Part shown: positions 24,392 to 36,203 of the stretch, one piece after another
Position numbering within the stretch: position 1 is the stretch's first letter
Layout: every line of letters begins with the position of its first letter
Source of the DNA: Lonicera japonica
Lineage: Eukaryota > Streptophyta > Magnoliopsida > Dipsacales > Caprifoliaceae
Assembly (NCBI GenBank): GCA_021464415.1
Contig: CM038465.1
Span: 18,817,839 to 18,881,838 of the forward strand
Direction of reading: 5' to 3'
DNA: 64,000 nt
The notes under the pieces: generated by a model
Seen by the model: the letters and a program-made list of their open reading frames with translations, nothing else
Told to the model about the DNA's origin: nothing
Database searches by the model: none
Made by a program: the position numbers and the translations under genes

Positions 24392-26045
24392 AGACAAAAG
24401 AGGTATGGGAAAAAATGTAAAAACAATAGACTTAGCGTGTATACCTATTAAATCAATTTCCAATATTAGGCAACCTTAAACAATTTCCTTATGAGTTATG
24501 CCCAATCTTACTCCAATTTCGAGCCTTTACCAAATTAGCGGCCTGCCAATTAGCAATTTCTTCGGGGCTCACATTCCATGCCTCAAAAGTAACCATTAAT
24601 TATTATATTGTGATGCATGGTGCAAAAGAAGAGGAACAAGAAGAACAATCGTATTAAAGGGTTCGGTTATATATATATATATATTAGTTGTTGTTTTTAT
24701 TATTATTATTATAATATCCACTATGCATGTTAATTTATATTGTATGGTTGTTATGCATTTTAAAGTTTAATTCTTTGAAGTATGGATCATTTAACCCCTC
24801 TATGAATTAAAAATTATTTTTTTAGAAAAAAAATTTCGTCTAAACTGGAACCAAACAAAAACGGCCATGGATTAGGCATATCCTAAAACCCACCGAGTAT
24901 GATAAGTTTGATTCAGTTCAAGTCTTCCAATTTTTACCCTAACAGAAATTGAAAACACCCTTATGCAGAGCAGTTAGAAGAAATAATAGAAACTGATGAA
25001 CAAGTGGAAGTCAGGCAAAAAATTATGCGAAAATAGTAGAAAAATAGACGAGTTAAATGGTATATAACTAACTGAAATAAATAGCACCAGGTTAGAGACT
25101 AAAGAAAATTTATATAACTAATTAGGATTTATATGTTTTGGGGAAATGGAACACAGTGCTCTTGAAGAATTAGAAAAACAACAAATCTTGTAGTTTTAGA
25201 AAACAAAGCTGTTCAAAACTAATAAAGTTATTCTAGTACCAAAATACGTAGGTGAACTTAACTACACGTATTTGTTAAATTATAGAAATTTTAGTTGGAA
25301 TTGAAGGGAAAATAAACAAGAAATTATGACTATCGAAGAGTGGGAAGCTATAGTTAACCCACTTTAATTTTGTAGCTATCCAGTTCTCAATTGAATTTGT
25401 TTCTAGAAATTTGTCGGAGATCCACTATATTTTTGTCAAAAAGCTCATCAATTTGACCTCCCTAAAATGCTCAATCTGTAATTTACAGTCCTTATGTTAA
25501 GACTTTACTTGAAATTTAGTCCCATATATACTGAGCATTGCCTTTCTTAACGACGTCACCACTTCATATTAATTAGGGAAGCCAATTTGAAAGACCTACT
25601 GATGTGTTTTTGAATACTAAAAGAAAATTCTTAACGAATTACACCTTTATGGCCACCCCACCACATGTTTAGCATAGAAAATCAGCATAAGAGATATGTA
25701 CTTTAATTGTTATGTTAATTTTGTGTTCACCTGTGGATTATATTTATTGATTTATTAGTCATTTTCTGTTGGAATAATTTTTTTTTAACTAGCTTAGTTT
25801 TATGAAAGATTCTATTTGTGACAGGTCAAGATCAATGACAAAGTCTTTAATAGTTATAAAGTGAGCATCAATTAAATTAATTGGAACTTACAGAAAACAT
25901 GCATGTATGTTAGTAATAGCAAGACCTAGCTTTATGCCTGACATATATAACTTCTTATTGGTCTAGATTGAGACTTGAGGAAATTTCTTAAAGAAATTAA
26001 AGTTTAAATTAAATGGCATGTTTTGTATATATATATATGAGTCCA
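24392..26045. other. Non-coding stretch private to copy 1
   Basis: No ORF, RNA gene or repeat is recognised apart from a short TA run near 24668. It has no match in the copy 2 flank. Confidence 0.5.
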
Positions 26046-26436
26046 TTTCCTATACGGATTACTGTTCACGGACTTCCCGTACGGATTGGGCCATTTGGCA
26101 CGCTTTCCGATGGAATTTTTTGATGAAATTTGGTGGGGATGTTCTTCATCGTGTGTAGAATATCTCCACCAAATTTCATCAAAAAATTCAACCGAGAAGT
26201 CGGTTAACTACATGATTGAAAAATATTGGATTTTATATATCTATTTCTGGACTAATATTTTTCAATCATGTAGTTAACCCACTTCCCGGTTGAATATTTT
26301 GATGAAATTTGGTGGAGATGTTCTACAAACAATGAAGAACATCCCCACTAAATTTCATTAAAAAATTTTATCGAAAAGCGTGCCAAATGGCCCAATCCGT
26401 ATAGGCAGTCCGTGAATAGTAATTCGCATAGGAAAT
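26046..26436. mobile_element. Foldback MITE, 391 bp, arms about 182 bp
   Basis: Left arm 26046-26227 and right arm about 26254-26436 are near-perfect inverted copies around a loop of about 26 bp. The ends read TTTCCTATACGGATTACTG and the inverse CAGTCCGTGAATAG...CATAGGAAA. The whole element would fold into one long hairpin. No convincing target duplication is visible because the flanks are TA repeats. The 63-codon frame inside is a by-product of the palindrome, not a gene. Confidence 0.85.
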
Positions 26437-26640
26437 TTTCTGTATATATATATTTTTTTGTACCAAAGTGAGCTAGTGGGACACATGGCATTCTCTGAAG
26501 CAGCGCACTAGCTCAAGTGGATATCTAAGAGAGTAGTGGATTGTTACTAGTCTCTCAAGTATAAATAAGTGCCAAGGTTTATATTCTAAAGCACATTTGA
26601 AATACTCCAACAAATTTGAATATCATTTATCTTTATTTTT

Positions 26641-27424
26641 CTTGTCATTTACATTTAGTGGGAGGTATCTTGTAATGTGAGAATCGCTACGTAATGTGAG
26701 CATTACTTTTTTTGGTTATTTTTTTTGTACTTGTTTTTACATTCCTACTTAATTTATTTAATTAGGGTTATACCTATTTTAATTAAATAAAATTTATAAA
26801 AGTTCATGTGATTGAAGAAACGAACGAAACACAAACTTTTGTTGGGACCGGACGTTCGGTGGTGGTCGCATGTACTGCCTCACAATTGGTATAAATTAAA
26901 GACCACGATAGCTGAAAAATAAAATAAATTTAGGACTGAATTCCACCTAAATTATTTCCTATATTTCTATTATAATAAAAGATGTAATTAATTGGGATTG
27001 AACCGTCGACATCAAGGTAAAAAATAAGTCATTCAACCATAAAGCCAATAACAATTTTAAGTTTAATTTATTCGTCACATTTTAGATTCAACCTAAACAT
27101 CAACCCCATTTTCCGAGATTCGATTGGAAAACTTGAATCATCCTAGTTGACACAGTTTTTAAACAGAGTGTGGTTGAGGAAAAACCAAGACTCAACTAGT
27201 GTTTTAAAAGGCGGTAGGTGATTTTGAGGTATTTTGTCCGGGCAAGGTGAGGTGTAGCCTTGTAGGACTCATTTTTTAAATTTATTTTTCATAATAAGTG
27301 ATGAAATTACATAGAATACAATAACATGATCATCATTATTGAAAGAGCAAATAACAAGTTCACAAACATAACAAGAATCTCAAATCATCAAACCAAAATG
27401 GCATATTTATGTCACAAATAGTCA
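26641..27424. repeat. Duplicated non-coding block d, copy 1
   Basis: It aligns with 43942-44560. Both share TTGTCATTTACATTT, GGGAGG, ATCTTGTAATGTGAGAATCG and the AAATGGCATATTTA segment. Copy 2 homology ends where the CACTA-like element begins (44562). Confidence 0.8.
26990..27065 (-). mobile_element. Possible tRNA-derived SINE remnant
   Basis: On the minus strand a box A-like TGGCTTTATGG is followed about 35 nt later by a box B-like GGTTCAATCCC, the spacing of a Pol III internal promoter. The copy 2 counterpart (about 44085-44155) has lost box B. No tRNA cloverleaf is formed. Low confidence. Confidence 0.35.
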
Positions 27425-27429
27425 AGGCC

Positions 27430-30400
27430 AATCCTTTAATTTGGAGGGGCCTATGCGAAAATTTTAGATGAGATCCCTTTTTACATAACCATGTAAATAA
27501 TTATATCAAAGAAAACTAGATCTTTCAACTACATCAAAATATTTGTCTTCTCCAAATCAAAGCATATATTGTCCTTAGATTGTTGGATAAAACAGCTTTG
27601 ATTTGTACATTTTTAAAATAAATTTAATATAAATATTATATCACATAAAATTAACATGAAAATATAGTAGATAAATTGGATAAAAATAAAGAATCACTAG
27701 CTTGTAAGAGTCACGACAAATTGTTATCCTAATGACAATATCACCTACCTACGTGCAAGTGTCGACATGTGATATAGTCCCTAAGATAAAACCCATAATC
27801 CTGAAACGTTGTCTCGTCCATGTATATGTTTACATGAAGACAATGAACCAATTCACGATCAAGTTTCCCACAACCATAATATATATATATATATGTGCGG
27901 AAATTTTCCTATGTAGACCGGTCCGTACGAACTGGGACCTTTAGCGCCGGTTTTCTGTCGCTAAAAACATATTCCTAATGTATTCGCAATGGAAAACCGT
28001 CATTAAAGGTTTGATCCGTGTGAAAAATATACTCTATATATTAGTACATAGTTCATAAAAGGAGACAAATTGTATATATATTATTATTCATTTCCCCTTT
28101 TAGCTTATATAGTAGAAGAATATTTAAGTTCCAAAAAATATTAATTAATATACCTTCATAAAAGTGATTTAATCACATAATAAAACTATATAAAAACAAA
28201 ATAAGTAAAAGAGGCAATAAAATATTTAATTTGTAACTTGTAAATAAATAAAAAAGAATTATGAATAAAATAACTACTATATACTATTTTTATTAAAATA
28301 TTTCCGAGAAGAGGTGGAGGTTGGTGGCCGGGCGATGGTGTGGTGATTGAATGGCTGCGGTGGTGGTAGTGTTTGGAGAAGGGTTGATTATAGTCGGAAT
28401 TATAAAACGTTCTTAAAGTTCATGAGTGAGTGAGTGAGAAGAGAAAAAAGAGTAAATTTTGATACTTTTTCTCTCTAGTTTTTTTTTCTCTTAGGTATAA
28501 ACTTAAATTTTTATACATTAATTTATTTTTATAATTAAATGTTTAAATTAAATAATTTTAAATCGTTTAACTTATAGCAAGGGGTTCAAATATATTGAAT
28601 TTGTCTTTTTGACCCAAATAACTCCTCTATTCACGTTATAGTTGAATTCACGAAGTCCTCTCAATCAGTCACTCGCAAAAGTTGTACTTTTTTTCTTTTT
28701 GTTATGCTTGGTTTACGCGCTAAAGTCTTAAAGATTCAAAGTCAAAAGTTTGTAGCGTAAAGTGAGGAGTAATCTCGTGACATTTTCTACCTAGAGAGTC
28801 TTAGAGTAAGCGCATATTCTATGAAGGTGCTGGCTTTTAACTTGTTATGGTGGGGTGTGTTTTTTTTTTCTTTTATATATATATATATATATATTAAGTG
28901 GAGTTTGAGTCAGCTTTTACATATTTTAGACTAAACTCACTGTTAGGGACGTAATGTTTTTACAACTTCCAGAGTTTGACTTAAGGTGTTATGTCCGCAC
29001 ATTTTTACTCGCTAATTAACACACATTTTTATACTCTAATGGTTCTTCAATTAATCACTCATTAGTTACACATGGCATTATTTAAGTGGCTTTTAAAAAA
29101 TGTTAAAAAGTAGGGCTCACCTTATTTCTTAGCAAATTTTCTTGGCTAGCAAAAGTGGTCCCTACTTGTAGCTATCGATTTAACATTTGTTAACATACTC
29201 ACTTAATATTAAATGCGTTACAGTGAGTTTGTTTTTAATTCATCCAACCAAACAAATTAAAACCTCTTTTAAATCTAAATGGAGAAACATTTAAATTCAA
29301 GAGGTTAAATTAAACGGTCAAATCAAAGAAACTAATTAATGATAATAGTAGTACTAGTAGTGTTTGTAGTTATATCTAATTATCTATACTATTCTATAAA
29401 CTTAGGATTAATTTCAATGCATGTCTTACAAATTCAGTCTCTTTTTTTTATTAAAAAACATATTTGAAAGAAGGGTTTAAATTTTAAACTTTTGACAAAA
29501 TAATATGTTTCTCATTCACTAGACCATTTAATACCCTTCTACTATATGTTAGTTTGAATTAAATATATCTAAATAGTACATGTGTCTTATATGACTCTTA
29601 GTCGGGTATGTAGGCAAATCACGGACCGTAAACCGACTGAATTAGACGGACAATTCCGACCACATATCTTTTGCATGTTTGGACATTTATTTAGCCTTAT
29701 TTTACTAATGACATACTTTTATCCCATAATTGTATTATTTATATTTTAAACCATTATTAAACATATTTTTAGTAATTGCTTATTGATCTTTACCAAAACA
29801 TTTTATTATTTTCTAAACCATAAAATAAATAGTAATTACTTAGACTTTATATATATATATACAAATTTAACGTCCTACTTCTATGGGTCAGTGGCAGGGA
29901 TTCACTAATAGGCTACAAGGCTGCAGTCCACTTTTAAGCATATTTGCAATAGATATTTTCAGTCTTTATTTTAGTAATTACAGTAAGAGATAGACTTATT
30001 AGAATCACACGTTACACAATAAGATCATGCGAACCAGTACACAATTATAAGTTAATAGGTGAATATTTATAAAATTTAGGTGGTTATCTGGATTTACTCG
30101 TTTGACATTAAATAATAACGAATCGGCAATGATTAACGAATACGGTCACCATTAGATCACTTAATTTTTGTTTTAATAAAACTAATGTTCATTAAATTAA
30201 GAAATGATTCATACCTATTTTAGTATCTATAGATGTATATCCTTGGTAATTTTAGTCATTCACTCATCTTATTATAGTAAAAAAAAATTGGTTTTTTTTT
30301 GAAAAAATAATAAATTATTTCCTTTAGGGTTACTATGAGGTTGTGTCGTGTCACAAGATAATAAACCGAGTTGTATACGAAAATAAAAACTCACTTGATA

Positions 30401-30500
30401 GCTTATCGGGTGGTGACAAAATTCACGCGAATTCATTAAGACTCGAAACAAAATTGACATGAATTTACTCATCGACATGTTTACAGTAAAGCCTTTCCTA
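27430..30500. other. Intergenic region upstream of TNL2
   Basis: No host gene is recognised. Contents: a degraded MITE-like inverted repeat near 27885-28030 (arms CTTTAGCGCCGGTTTTC and inverse around 27930-28010), TA microsatellites near 27880 and 28875, and a GGTGG-rich patch at 28310-28370. There is also a dispersed repeat at 30050-30240 resembling 49030-49235. Confidence 0.5.
30050..30240. repeat. Dispersed repeat, partner at 49030-49235
   Basis: The two segments share an AATTTAGGTGGTTAT / AATTGGGGTGGTTAT stretch and TTTTAATAAAA, TTCATTAAATTA, GAAATGATT in the same order. Superfamily unknown. Confidence 0.4.
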
Positions 30501-30502
30501 TA

Positions 30503-31085
30503 TTAATAATTTTGGGGAAAAATCAATTTAATCTAGAAAGGTTATAAATTAATGGAATTTTAGTTCAAAAAAATCGTTTTTAACTTATTTATTTTTAATA
30601 TAGCTGTTTTCCAAAACATTTTGATTTAAGCTAGAGGAGTAGATCAAGTTGCGTCGAATTTTTATTTTTTTTATCGTAAATTTGGTACTTCAGTGGATTG
30701 CTTTAATGCGCTAAATATTAAGTAGTGTAGGTCTCTTAGGTAAATACAAATCAATAGGAAAAATCTCCTTTGTACAAGATGTCTTATTGAGGAAAAAATC
30801 AATAATTCTGGGGAAAAAAATCAATTTTATATATTACTCTAGAGAGGTTATAAATTAATAGAATTTTAGTTCAAAAAAACTTTTTTTTTAACTCATTTAT
30901 TTTTATTAAAGCTGTGTTTTAAGAAATTTTAATTTAAGCTAGATGAAGTTGGATCGAATTTTATTTTATTTTGTTGTAAATTTGGTGGTAGAATACTTGA
31001 GTTCAGTTGAAAAATTCGGTTACTTTGATAAAATAAATATGGCTATAAAAAAAGTCTCCTTTGTACAGGAAGTCTTTTTGAATTT
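30503..31085. repeat. Two-unit direct repeat in the TNL2 upstream region
   Basis: Unit 1 (about 30503-30795) and unit 2 (about 30798-31085) share the order: TAATTTTGGGGAAAAA, GGTTATAAATTAAT, GAATTTTAGTTCAAAAAAA, TTTAAGCTAGA, CGTAAATTTGGT and CTCCTTTGTACA. The period is about 290-300 bp and divergence is moderate. Its closeness to the start codon (about 200 bp) means each unit could carry a promoter copy. Confidence 0.75.
31043..31051 (+). promoter_or_regulatory. Possible TATA box of TNL2
   Basis: CTATAAAAA lies about 240 bp before the ATG and would give a leader of roughly 200 nt. This is a sequence match only; AT-rich DNA gives such matches by chance. Confidence 0.3.
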
Positions 31086-31285
31086 GTGGAGCAAATTCAC
31101 TTTGCAGTCTGCCCTGTAATACACGCGTCTTTTCTTAATAATTGAGTTGAGATCGAGAAGGGCAGGGCAGCAGAGATCCAGAAGAAGACTTAGCTTAGTT
31201 AGACTGAGAAGTCTTCTTTTTGCGTCTTTTTGAACTCAAGTAATTGTCTAGCTTAACTTAGTTGCAGAAGCAAAAGTAAGTAACA

Positions 31286-31815
31286 ATGGTTACCCAGATT
31301 AAAGAAGAAGAACTGCCCTCTTTTTCCTCTTCTAATAATCATCTTCGTCATGGGTGGAAGTACGACGTATTCTTAAGCTTTCAAGGGAAAGACACTAGGA
31401 AGACTTTTGTTGATCATCTCTACTCTGCTCTCCACCATAGAGGGATTTTCACATTCAAGGACGACAAGAGGTTAGAAAGAGGGAGATCAATAGCACCTGA
31501 ACTCCTCAAAGCCATCGAGCTTTCAAGGTTTGCAATCGTAGTTTTCTCCAAAAACTATGCCTCTTCGTCTTGGTGTTTGGACGAGCTTGCCAAGATCATG
31601 GATTGCCATAACAATAACAAGAACACACACATGGCGTCACAATTAACAGTTATTCCAGTCTTCTACGACGTCCAGCCTTCAGATGTACGGAAACAGGAAG
31701 GGCATTTTGGGGAAATGTTTCTCAAACACGATTCCGACAAGGTCCAAATCTAGAGACAAGCTCTTAGAGACGCAGCTAACTTATCTGGTTGGGATTTGAA
31801 GAATGATGCTAATGG
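31286..31815 (+). CDS. TNL2 exon 1, TIR domain (stop at codon 156)
   Basis: The TIR domain starts YDVFLSFQGKDTRKTF (residues 26-41). The putative NADase glutamate is E100 in WCLDEL. SRFAIVVFSKNYASS marks the central strand. FYDVQPSDVRKQEGHFGE follows. TAG at 31751-31753 ends the frame at 155 residues. The same frame continues through RQALRDAANLSGWDLKNDANG to the donor AATGG|GTGAGT at 31815/31816. A product stopping here would keep the catalytic residue but lose the last TIR helix. Confidence 0.88.
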
Positions 31816-32199
31816 GTGAGTAACTGATCCTAACTTCAGGGTTTATTTAATAGTTAACCTATTTCTTTTTGTTTGTGAGTGGGAGTGTTGAAAAATCATT
31901 TTTGTATTATGTTATTTGGTATTAAATCACGTTCGTTTTATGATTTCCATTTAGTTATGAGTTACTATCGCCCTTGTTTTGTGCATGGTTAAATAAAAAT
32001 CATATATGGTCCTTATTATTGAGTACAAAATTCCTCTCAACTCAAATTACATTTAATATGTATGATTCTAAAACTTGAGATTTACTTACATAGTTACTTG
32101 ACATGCTATCGCGAAAGGGTTGAATAATACAAAAATCATAAACCTATAGTGACAGATATGATCCACGTTGCTTGCGGGTACATACAGATAGTATATATA

Positions 32200-32288
32200 T
32201 ATATTTTTTAATACATCGATGCATGATTCGAATTAAAGACATCAGATCGGGAGTGAATTCTGACCACTAAGCTAATCCTAATGGTTAC
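32200..32288 (-). mobile_element. tRNA-derived SINE fragment in TNL2 intron 1
   Basis: The minus strand reads GGATTAGCTTAGTGGTCAGA (strong box A), then about 35 nt later ATTCGAATCA (box B-like), then an A/TA-rich tail. It cannot form a full cloverleaf, so a SINE rather than a tRNA gene. Confidence 0.5.
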
Positions 32289-32371
32289 ATATAGTACATT
32301 TTGACCGCATCATGCGTGTTCCAAAGAACAAATTAAAACAAACTATATATATATACAGTGTATCATGCTAA

Positions 32372-32788
32372 GAGCATCTCCAATGGTCTAACCAAAATAG
32401 CAATTATAATTAATTTTAACAATGTTAGCAAAAAAATCCTACCCCAATGGCATAATCAAATTTTAGCAACCCTTTAACCAATAACCAAATATTCTCCCTT
32501 TATAATCAAATTTAACAACCTTCTTCAATACTCAAAACAAGGGACCCACTAATTCTTTTGGGCAAAAGAGGATCTTTTTAAATTTAAATAATATTTCCCT
32601 CCTTTTTTTTGATCAAAATTTTAAATTGATTAGTTTGTAGCCAATCAATATAATGGGCCCTACAAATTTGGTTATTGAGAAAAAATAACCATTAGAGTGC
32701 TCTACATTGTTAACTTTAACAATTTACTAAATAAATAACTAAAACCCATTTTGATTATTCAAATTTACTTATGCCATTGGAGATGCTC
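32372..32788. mobile_element. MITE in TNL2 intron 1, probably PIF/Harbinger
   Basis: Ends GAGCATCTCCAATGG and inverse CCATTGGAGATGCTC; target duplication TAA (32369-32371 and 32789-32791). 417 bp with no ORF. It lies within the 1050-bp intron 1 (31816-32865) and leaves the splice sites untouched. Confidence 0.85.
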
Positions 32789-32865
32789 TAATATATATAG
32801 TTTTTTTGTTTGTTTCTTTAGTTATTATTTTCATTGATGGCTGACATGTCCTTTATAATCTACAG

Positions 32866-33940
32866 GCATGAAGCGAAATGTATCGATATTGTTGTCAAAG
32901 AGATTCAGAGTAAATTGCCACATACGATTTCAAGCGTGAATGAGCCTTTAGTCGGAATGAAGTGTCGTATAGAAGAGGTAACTTCATTGTTGGATGTAGA
33001 GTCAAATGTTGTTCGCACTATTGGCATATGGGGATTGAGTGGAATAGGTAAAACAACTTTAGCAAGAGCGGTTTTCAATAAAATCTCAGATCAATTTGAA
33101 GTTGCCTGTTTTCTTCATAACATTGGAGAAGTTTCAAGGAAGGATGGTCTCGAACGTTTGCAAGAGCAACTTCTTTCCAAAACCCTATTGGCAGATGACT
33201 TGCAGATAATGAATGTTTATGAAGGAATCAATATAAGCAAACGCCTGCGCTTTAAATGTGTTCTTCTCGTTCTTGATGATGTTGATCATTTAGGCCAATC
33301 AGAAGTGTTAGTTGGAAAGCATTGCTTGTTTGGTCCCCGGAGTAGAATTATCATAACAACAAGGGATAGACATTTGCTTGTTGCACATGGAGTGGATGAA
33401 ACATATGAGGCGAGATTATTAAATGATGGTGAAGCTATTCAGCTATTCAGTTGGAAGGCCTTTAAGGGTATTCGTCCTACATATGATTTCGTGCGCCTCT
33501 CAGATCAAGTTATACACATTGCTAGTGGCCTTCCTTTAGCTCTTAAAGTATTGGGTTCCACACTATGTGGTGAAAACTTCAGTTTTTGGAAAGCTTCATT
33601 GGAAAAACTAAGCAAAGAAGGCCCGGATGGCGATATTCTTAAAAAACTTAAAATAAGTTTTGATGGTTTAGATAAAAAAGTGCAGGAAACCTTCCTAGAT
33701 ATTGCATGTTTCTTCGAAGGACAAGAGAAAGAACATGTATCAAGAATACTCGAGAGTTGTGATTTTTACCCGAATTATTCTATACCTATTCTCGTTCATA
33801 GATCGTTGATATATGTTTCAGAAGAAAATAAACTTTGCATGCACCAATTGATACGAGAAATGGGTCGGCATATTGATCGTGAGAAGCCTAGAAGGTTGTG
33901 GCTTACTGATGATGTCGTACGTGTACTAAAAAGCAGCACG
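32866..33940 (+). CDS. TNL2 exon 2, NB-ARC domain
   Basis: It starts after acceptor CTACAG with HEAKCIDIVVKEIQ. Motifs by joined residue number: P-loop GLSGIGKTT with K239, kinase-2 VLLVLDDVD (309-317), RNBS-B SRIIITTRDRHLL, GLPL at 398-401, FLDIACFF and MHQ at 502-504 in place of MHD. The P-loop reads GLSGIGKTT rather than the commoner GMGGIGKTT, but the catalytic GKT is intact. The donor is ACG|GTGAGA at 33940/33941. Confidence 0.9.
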
Positions 33941-34067
33941 GTGAGAAGTTCTTCAAACTACAAGCTTCCACCTTACCTTTGAATTGTAATTAAGAAGTTA
34001 TGTATATGTATAGCGTATATATTTCTTTAATTTGTTACTCAGATATACTCTGTTTTTTGGTTTTTAG

Positions 34068-34346
34068 GGTACAAAACACATTGAAGGCATATTACTGCAT
34101 CCCAAACGTGAACGGAAACACATAGACATCGCGATCGAACCCTTTAGAGAGATGCACAAACTAAGGCTATTGGAAGTTCATAATGTTTGGACTCCTCGAG
34201 TTCCTGAATATCTTCCAAGGGAGCTACGATGGCTTATTTGGGAAGAATTTCCTTCAAAATCTCTGCCACCAAGGTTTGAAGCTGACAATCTTGTTGGACT
34301 TCAATTGTATGGCAGCAGTATAGAACGACCTTGGAGTGGGCAAAAG
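34068..34346 (+). CDS. TNL2 exon 3 (linker to LRR)
   Basis: This 279-nt exon starts GTKHIEGILLHPKRE after TTTTTAG and ends GQK before GTAAAG. Same length and phase as in TNL1. Confidence 0.85.
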
Positions 34347-34783
34347 GTAAAGTTTTCGATTACACTCGTTTAAAGATTCAATAATTTCAACCTTACTAGC
34401 GGCTAAGAATTAAACTCGTTAAAATATAACTCATTGATTATTTGAATATGTAACAATAAGAAACTCTACCATGAATTTTGCTATGTTGATTTTATTTTGC
34501 AAAAGAAAGTGGACTCCTAATTTAGGATATTTGAAAAAAGGATTGGTGGATTTTAAATTCAGGACTATGGATTACTTGCCAATAAAATAACAAAAGATAA
34601 AAAAAAAAGTTTCAACAACTTGGGCTAGTAAATTTGGCCACTGCAATCAGTAAAATGCATGAGACTCACTGTTTATTATTTTCACTCAACTACTTTTTAG
34701 TACAAGCTAATTACTCAAATGCGCAAGACCCATGGTTAATTAATCAAATTCAACAGTAGCTTTTCCTTTGTTGTTCCTAACAG

Positions 34784-36085
34784 ATTATGGAGAAGTTGAA
34801 GTACGTCGACCTTTCTTATTCTCAAAAGCTAATCAGGACTCCAGATTTTACATGGACCCCAAATATTCAGAGTCTGATTCTTAAACGATGTGAAAGTTTG
34901 GTAGAGGTTCACAGGTCCGTTGGATTTCTCAAAAGGCTTGCATGCTTAGATTTAGATGGCTGTAGTAATCTTAAAAGCCTTCCAAATAGTATGCACTCAG
35001 AATCTCTTGAGACTTTCATACTGACTGGCTGCCACAAAATCAATAAGTTCCCTGAGATCTCTGTGATTGTCGAACATTTATCAAGGCTTGTTTTGTATGG
35101 AACTGCTATAAGAGAGTTGCCCTCGTCAATTGAACACCTCCCCAACCTTGTTTTGATAGATTTAACTTACTGCAAAAATTTAACAAATCTTCCGAGTACC
35201 GTTTGTAAGTTGAAAGGTTTGACACAACTCTTTCTCACAAATTGCTCAAAATTTGACAAATTACCAGAGGATCTGGGATACTTGAAATCATTATTAGTGC
35301 TTTGTCTACAAAGAACTGCAATTAAAGAGGTACCCTCATCAATTGAACATCTCAGCAGGCTTTTTTCGCTACGTCTGAATGACTGCAAGAATCTTCTTAG
35401 TCTTCCGAGTGCCATTTGTAAGTTGAAACGTTTGGAATATCTCTCTCTGTCCGGGTGCTCAGAACTTAAAACATTACCTAAGGAGCTAGGGAGTTTGGGA
35501 TGTCTATTGGAGCTTTCTTTGGATAAAACTTCTATTACACAACCACCACTTTCCATTGGAGGTTTGAATAATCTCCTGACCTTATCCTGCCGCGAGAGCC
35601 CTCAATCAAGTACTTCACCTTTTCAGTTTTTGTTTCCCTTGAAGAGAAAACAGCAAGAAGATTCCATGAGGAGTTTGGTGTTGCTTTCTGTATCAGGCTT
35701 ACATTCGCTATGGTATCTAGATGTCAGAGGTTGCAATATGTTTGATGGAGCGATCCCTAGTGATCTTGAGCCGATGTGCTCTTTGAAGAAGTTATATCTC
35801 AACGGAAACTATTTTACCAATATACCAAGCCTCAATAAACTTTCTCGACTTTCAGAACTTTACCTGGATGATTGCAAAATGCTTGATGCACTCCCGGAGC
35901 TTCCATCTAGTATAGAAGTATTGAGTGCAAATGATTGTCCGTCATTGAGACTCTTCGCAGATCAATTTACTAACAGCAACAAAGTGTGCCAGGTCTCATT
36001 CAGAAACTGCTTGCAACTGCTCAAAGAGGCGGCGGATGGAGAGAGTAAGAATATAGCTAGTACCTTGTGGCAACATTTGATTCAG
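34784..36085 (+). CDS. TNL2 exon 4, LRR domain
   Basis: It encodes 434 codons, about 15 leucine-rich repeats of 21-24 residues with LxxLxLxxC-type strands. An irregular Ser/Lys/Arg-rich insert (FPLKRKQQEDSMRSL) interrupts the series and is also present in TNL1. It has one 23-residue repeat more than TNL1. The acceptor CAG precedes IMEKLKYVDL; the donor is TTCAG|GTTCTC. Confidence 0.88.
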
Positions 36086-36203
36086 GTTCTCTATTTCCAT
36101 ATACATGTATAGTTTTTGCTTTTTTGTTTTTGGGCATCAGTGTACACAAAGTAATTAAGTACCGACTACTGATTGAATGAGCGGCTTGATTATCTTGGTA
36201 CAG

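Noticed and set aside
26086..26277. 63-codon ORF
   Set aside because: It lies in the palindromic arms of the foldback MITE.
32200..32288. Possible tRNA gene
   Set aside because: Box A is good, but box B is off consensus and no acceptor stem or cloverleaf forms; kept only as a SINE fragment.
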